Below are positions 4,385 through 6,297 of a DNA stretch of 6,297 nt, piece after piece. The stretch is from a bacterium (GTDB lineage: Bacteria; Spirochaetota; Spirochaetia; Treponematales; Rectinemataceae). The stretch is taken from NCBI GenBank assembly GCA_021813065.1, contig JAKALZ010000117.1:1-6297 (forward strand), given 5' to 3'. Made by a program: the position numbers and the translations under genes. Position 1 is the first letter of the stretch. Each line of letters starts with the position of its first letter. A model generated the notes under the pieces. The model ran no database searches, was not told the DNA's origin, and saw only the letters and a list, made by a program, of their open reading frames with translations.

Positions 4385-6061
4385 TCACCAGCAGGCGATG
4401 TTCGAGTCCGTGCGCCCCTCGGTACCGCCCACCAGCGTCCCGTTCGGCAGCTTGAGGATGATCTGGCCGCGCCCGAAAGGACTGGCGTCCTCGCTCACCT
4501 CGATCTCGTGCCCGCGCGCGGCGAGCGCCTCGGCAATGTCGCGTGGGAAGGCGCGCTCCACCGAGAACTTCATGCCGCGCATCCACTGCCAGCGCGGCGC
4601 GTCCAGAGCCTGCTGGGGGTTGAGCCCGAAGTCGACCATGTTCGTCACGACCTGCACGTGGCCCTGGGGCTGCATGTAGCCGCCCATCACGCCGAAGGGG
4701 CCGAGCGCTTCGCCGTCCTTGAGGAGGAAGCCGGGGATGATGGTGTGGTAGGTTTTCTTGCGCGGGGCGAGGGAGTTGGGATGGCTGGAGTCGAGCGAGA
4801 AGTCCGCGCCCCGGTTCTGCAGGCTGATGCCTGTGCCGCGCACCACAATGCCCGAGCCGAAGCCCATGTAGTTGCTCTGGATGTAGGAAACCATGTTGCC
4901 CTCGCCGTCCGCGGCGCAGAGGTAGACCGTGCCGGACTTCGGCGGCACCTGGGGCGAGTAGAGCCTGGCCTGGCCCGAGGGGTCGATCTCGCGAGCGCGC
5001 AAGGCGCCGTAGCCGGGCTGCAGCAGATCCGCGTAGGGCAGGCGCATCGAGGCGGGATCGGTCACGTGTGCCATGCCGTCGGCGAAAGCGATCTTCATCG
5101 CTTCCCACTGGAGGTGGAAGGTCTCGGACGAATCGCGTTGGGAGAATCTGAATTCCTTCAGGATGTTGAGGGCCATAAGCGCGACGATGCCCTGGCCGTT
5201 CGGAGGAATCTCGCAGACAGTGTAGCCGCGGTAGTTTACGCTGATGGGCTCGACCCAGGCCGCGCGATACTCCTCGAAGTCCGACTTCGAGAAATAGCCG
5301 CCGAAAGCCGCGCTGTCGGCCACGATGCGGTCGGCGAGCTCGCCGCGGTAGAAGGCGTCCGCGTTCGAGGCGCCGATCAGTTCGAGGGTTCGCGCGTGGT
5401 CCGGCAGTCGAACGATTTCGCCGGCGCCGGGCGCGCGGCCTTCGGGAACGAAGGTGCGGTACCACTCGTCAAACTCCGGCCCAGTGCAGGTTTTCCGGTA
5501 TTTTTCGAAGGCGCGGCGCCACATGCGCGCGAGGTTCGCCGAAACGGGGTAGCCGTTCCGCGCGTAGTCGACGGCGGGCGCGACCACCTGCGCGAGGGGA
5601 AGCGCGCCGAAGCGCGACACAAGCTCAGCCCAGCCTTTCGGCGCGCCGGGCACCATGGTGGGGACCCAGCCGAGTACAGGCATGGAGGGCGTGTCGCCGC
5701 CGTTCGCCGGGCGCGGACTCGCGGCCGCGCCGCTCGCCCCCGTCCGCGCGAGGCGCGCGCGCACCTTGTCGATCGAAATATCCGCCGGCGCCCATCCGCT
5801 CGCGTTGAGCCCGTAGAGCCTCTTTTCCTTCTCGATCCACACGAGCGCGAAGGCGTCGCTCCCGATGCCGTTCGCCGTTGGCTCTACCACGGTGAGCGCC
5901 GCCGCCGTCGCCACCGCCGCGTCGACCGCGTTGCCGCCCGCGCGTAATGCCGCTAGCCCCGCCGCCGAAGCCTGCGGCGACGAAGTCGCGACCATGCCGT
6001 GCCGGGCGTACACCGGGTATCGTGTCGATGGGTAGGGCAGGTACGTGGGGTCGAAATTCAT
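4385..6061 (-). CDS. Gamma-glutamyltransferase family protein, cytoplasmic YwrD-like Ntn hydrolase
   Basis: A 558-residue N-terminal-nucleophile hydrolase of the GGT family, normally made as a precursor that cleaves itself before a catalytic Thr. The N-terminal landmark GMVATSSPQASAAGLAALRAGGNAVDAAVA (22-51) and GIGSDAFALVW (65-75) are followed by PPNGQGIVALMALNIL (286-301). The predicted nucleophile is T378 in SGTVYLCAADGEGN, giving a small subunit of about 181 residues. Conserved N397, D420 and G460-G461 are present. The E. coli GGT positions for glutamyl binding differ: Arg417 stands for Gln, His439-Thr440 for the Ser-Ser pair, and the Arg of the large subunit is absent. No signal peptide is visible, unlike periplasmic GGT. 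An Ala/Gly/Pro-rich insertion lies at 104-124. The start is set by AAGGAG seven bases upstream. It lies 57 bases after a peptide ABC ATPase gene, so a peptide, gamma-glutamyl or amide hydrolase role is likely. True GGT activity is doubtful. Confidence 0.9.
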   Translation of the reverse strand: MNFDPTYLPYPSTRYPVYARHGMVATSSPQASAAGLAALRAGGNAVDAAVATAAALTVVEPTANGIGSDAFALVWIEKEKRLYGLNASGWAPADISIDKVRARLARTGASGAAASPRPANGGDTPSMPVLGWVPTMVPGAPKGWAELVSRFGALPLAQVVAPAVDYARNGYPVSANLARMWRRAFEKYRKTCTGPEFDEWYRTFVPEGRAPGAGEIVRLPDHARTLELIGASNADAFYRGELADRIVADSAAFGGYFSKSDFEEYRAAWVEPISVNYRGYTVCEIPPNGQGIVALMALNILKEFRFSQRDSSETFHLQWEAMKIAFADGMAHVTDPASMRLPYADLLQPGYGALRAREIDPSGQARLYSPQVPPKSGTVYLCAADGEGNMVSYIQSNYMGFGSGIVVRGTGISLQNRGADFSLDSSHPNSLAPRKKTYHTIIPGFLLKDGEALGPFGVMGGYMQPQGHVQVVTNMVDFGLNPQQALDAPRWQWMRGMKFSVERAFPRDIAEALAARGHEIEVSEDASPFGRGQIILKLPNGTLVGGTEGRTDSNIACW

Positions 6062-6068
6062 GGAAAGG

Positions 6069-6074
6069 CTCCTT
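6069..6074 (-). promoter_or_regulatory. Ribosome binding site of the GGT-like gene
   Basis: AAGGAG on the minus strand, seven bases before the ATG at 6061. It confirms this start. No separate promoter is evident in the 57 bases between this gene and the upstream ABC gene, consistent with co-transcription. Confidence 0.8.
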
Positions 6075-6090
6075 GTGGTTACATGTCTTA

Positions 6091-6106
6091 GCGCGGCCGC
6101 CCGCGC
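6091..6106. other. GC-only hairpin in the ABC ATPase-GGT spacer
   Basis: GCGCGG (6091-6096) and CCGCGC (6101-6106) form a perfect 6-bp stem with a four-base loop. On the minus-strand transcript it comes just after the ABC stop and is followed by TAAGACATG, with no U-tract, so it is not an intrinsic terminator. It could protect the upstream message or simply reflect base composition. Confidence 0.35.
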
Positions 6107-6118
6107 GATCCGGCGCCG

Positions 6119-6297
6119 CTAATCCGCGTACAGGTGGCAGGCTACGAAGTGCTCGGGCTCGACCTCGCTCAGCTCGGGCTTCATCTTCGAACAGACTTCC
6201 ATGCGTTTCGGACAGCGCGTGTGGAAGGGACATCCCGCCGGCGGCGCGATCGCGCTCGGCACCTCGCCCTCGAGAATGCGCTCCTTCTTTGCCTGAT
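6119..6297 (-). CDS. Oligopeptide/dipeptide ABC transporter ATP-binding protein (DppD/OppD-like), C-terminal end only
   Basis: The last 58 residues of a cytoplasmic ATPase that powers uptake of peptides or related solutes; the ATPase core lies beyond the window. The segment is the oligo_HPY tail found at the end of DppD/OppD/GsiA-type subunits: ILEGEVPSAIAPPAGCPFHTR, then RCPKRMEVC, then HFVACHLYAD and a TAG stop at 6121-6119. The four cysteines at residues 22, 28, 35 and 53 of the visible part have spacings of 5, 6 and 17 intervening residues. To my recollection this is the arrangement that binds a [4Fe-4S] cluster in structurally studied DppD proteins. It is read in the same direction as the GGT-like gene, 57 bases upstream, and is probably the last gene of a transporter operon feeding that hydrolase. 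Confidence 0.93.
   Translation of the reverse strand, partial: QAKKERILEGEVPSAIAPPAGCPFHTRCPKRMEVCSKMKPELSEVEPEHFVACHLYAD

Noticed and set aside
4281..5465. 394-residue minus-strand frame overlapping the GGT-like gene
   Set aside because: Arg/Pro-rich out-of-frame translation of the same gene with no family features.
4508..5947. 479-residue open frame on the plus strand opposite the GGT-like gene
   Set aside because: Antisense shadow of a GC-rich gene: low-complexity, Arg/Ala/Val-rich, with no recognisable domain. The minus-strand frame has clear GGT motifs.
6091..6106. Intrinsic terminator between the ABC and GGT-like genes
   Set aside because: The hairpin is strong but has no U-tract, and the spacing favours a shared transcript.

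Overview
The window holds two convergent gene blocks in a compact bacterial layout. The sequence does not fix the taxon. Sigma70-like promoters, Shine-Dalgarno sites and moderately to highly GC-rich coding fit a Gram-negative-type bacterium. ATCCTGT-type repeats in the convergent intergenic region resemble, from memory only, repeats seen in Spirochaetota and several other environmental phyla, so this is a weak hint.

Left block (1-2812). A GntR/FCD-family repressor gene (minus strand, its last codons cut off by the window edge) is divergent from a two-gene operon. That operon encodes a short-chain dehydrogenase/reductase of the gluconate-5-dehydrogenase/KduD type (857-1666) and, 36 bases later, a seven-bladed beta-propeller lactonase of the 6-phosphogluconolactonase (Lactonase, PF10282-type) family (1703-2812). 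The 200-base divergent region carries two near-identical 15-bp operator-like sites (TGTAT-CCAGT-ATAYA), each lying over the -10 element of one of the two promoters. The likely picture is a self-repressing regulator that also controls a small sugar, sugar-acid or lactone oxidation/hydrolysis module. The substrate and inducer cannot be read from the sequence.

Middle (2813-3061). About 250 bases of non-coding DNA between the convergent blocks. It contains an inverted-looking cluster of short GGAT-CAACAGGAT-type repeats, a 39-base direct repeat with a 58-base period, and a 12-bp stem-loop.

Right block (3062-6297, all minus strand). In transcription order it has the C-terminal end of an oligopeptide/dipeptide ABC transporter ATPase with its four-cysteine tail, then a cytoplasmic gamma-glutamyltransferase-like (YwrD-type) Ntn hydrolase, then a 12-TM MFS transporter of the MFS_1_like/HcaT-LacY type. 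The first two look co-transcribed and suggest peptide or amide uptake followed by hydrolysis. The MFS gene has its own well-formed promoter, placed so that the transcript would be nearly leaderless. A G-quadruplex-forming G-run cluster separates it from the hydrolase gene.

I found no mobile element, CRISPR array, tRNA or rRNA, and no clear evidence of an entirely new system. The most unusual points are the paired operator architecture, the GGT homologue lacking the usual glutamyl-binding residues, the leaderless MFS promoter with the adjacent G4 motif, and the intergenic repeat cluster.
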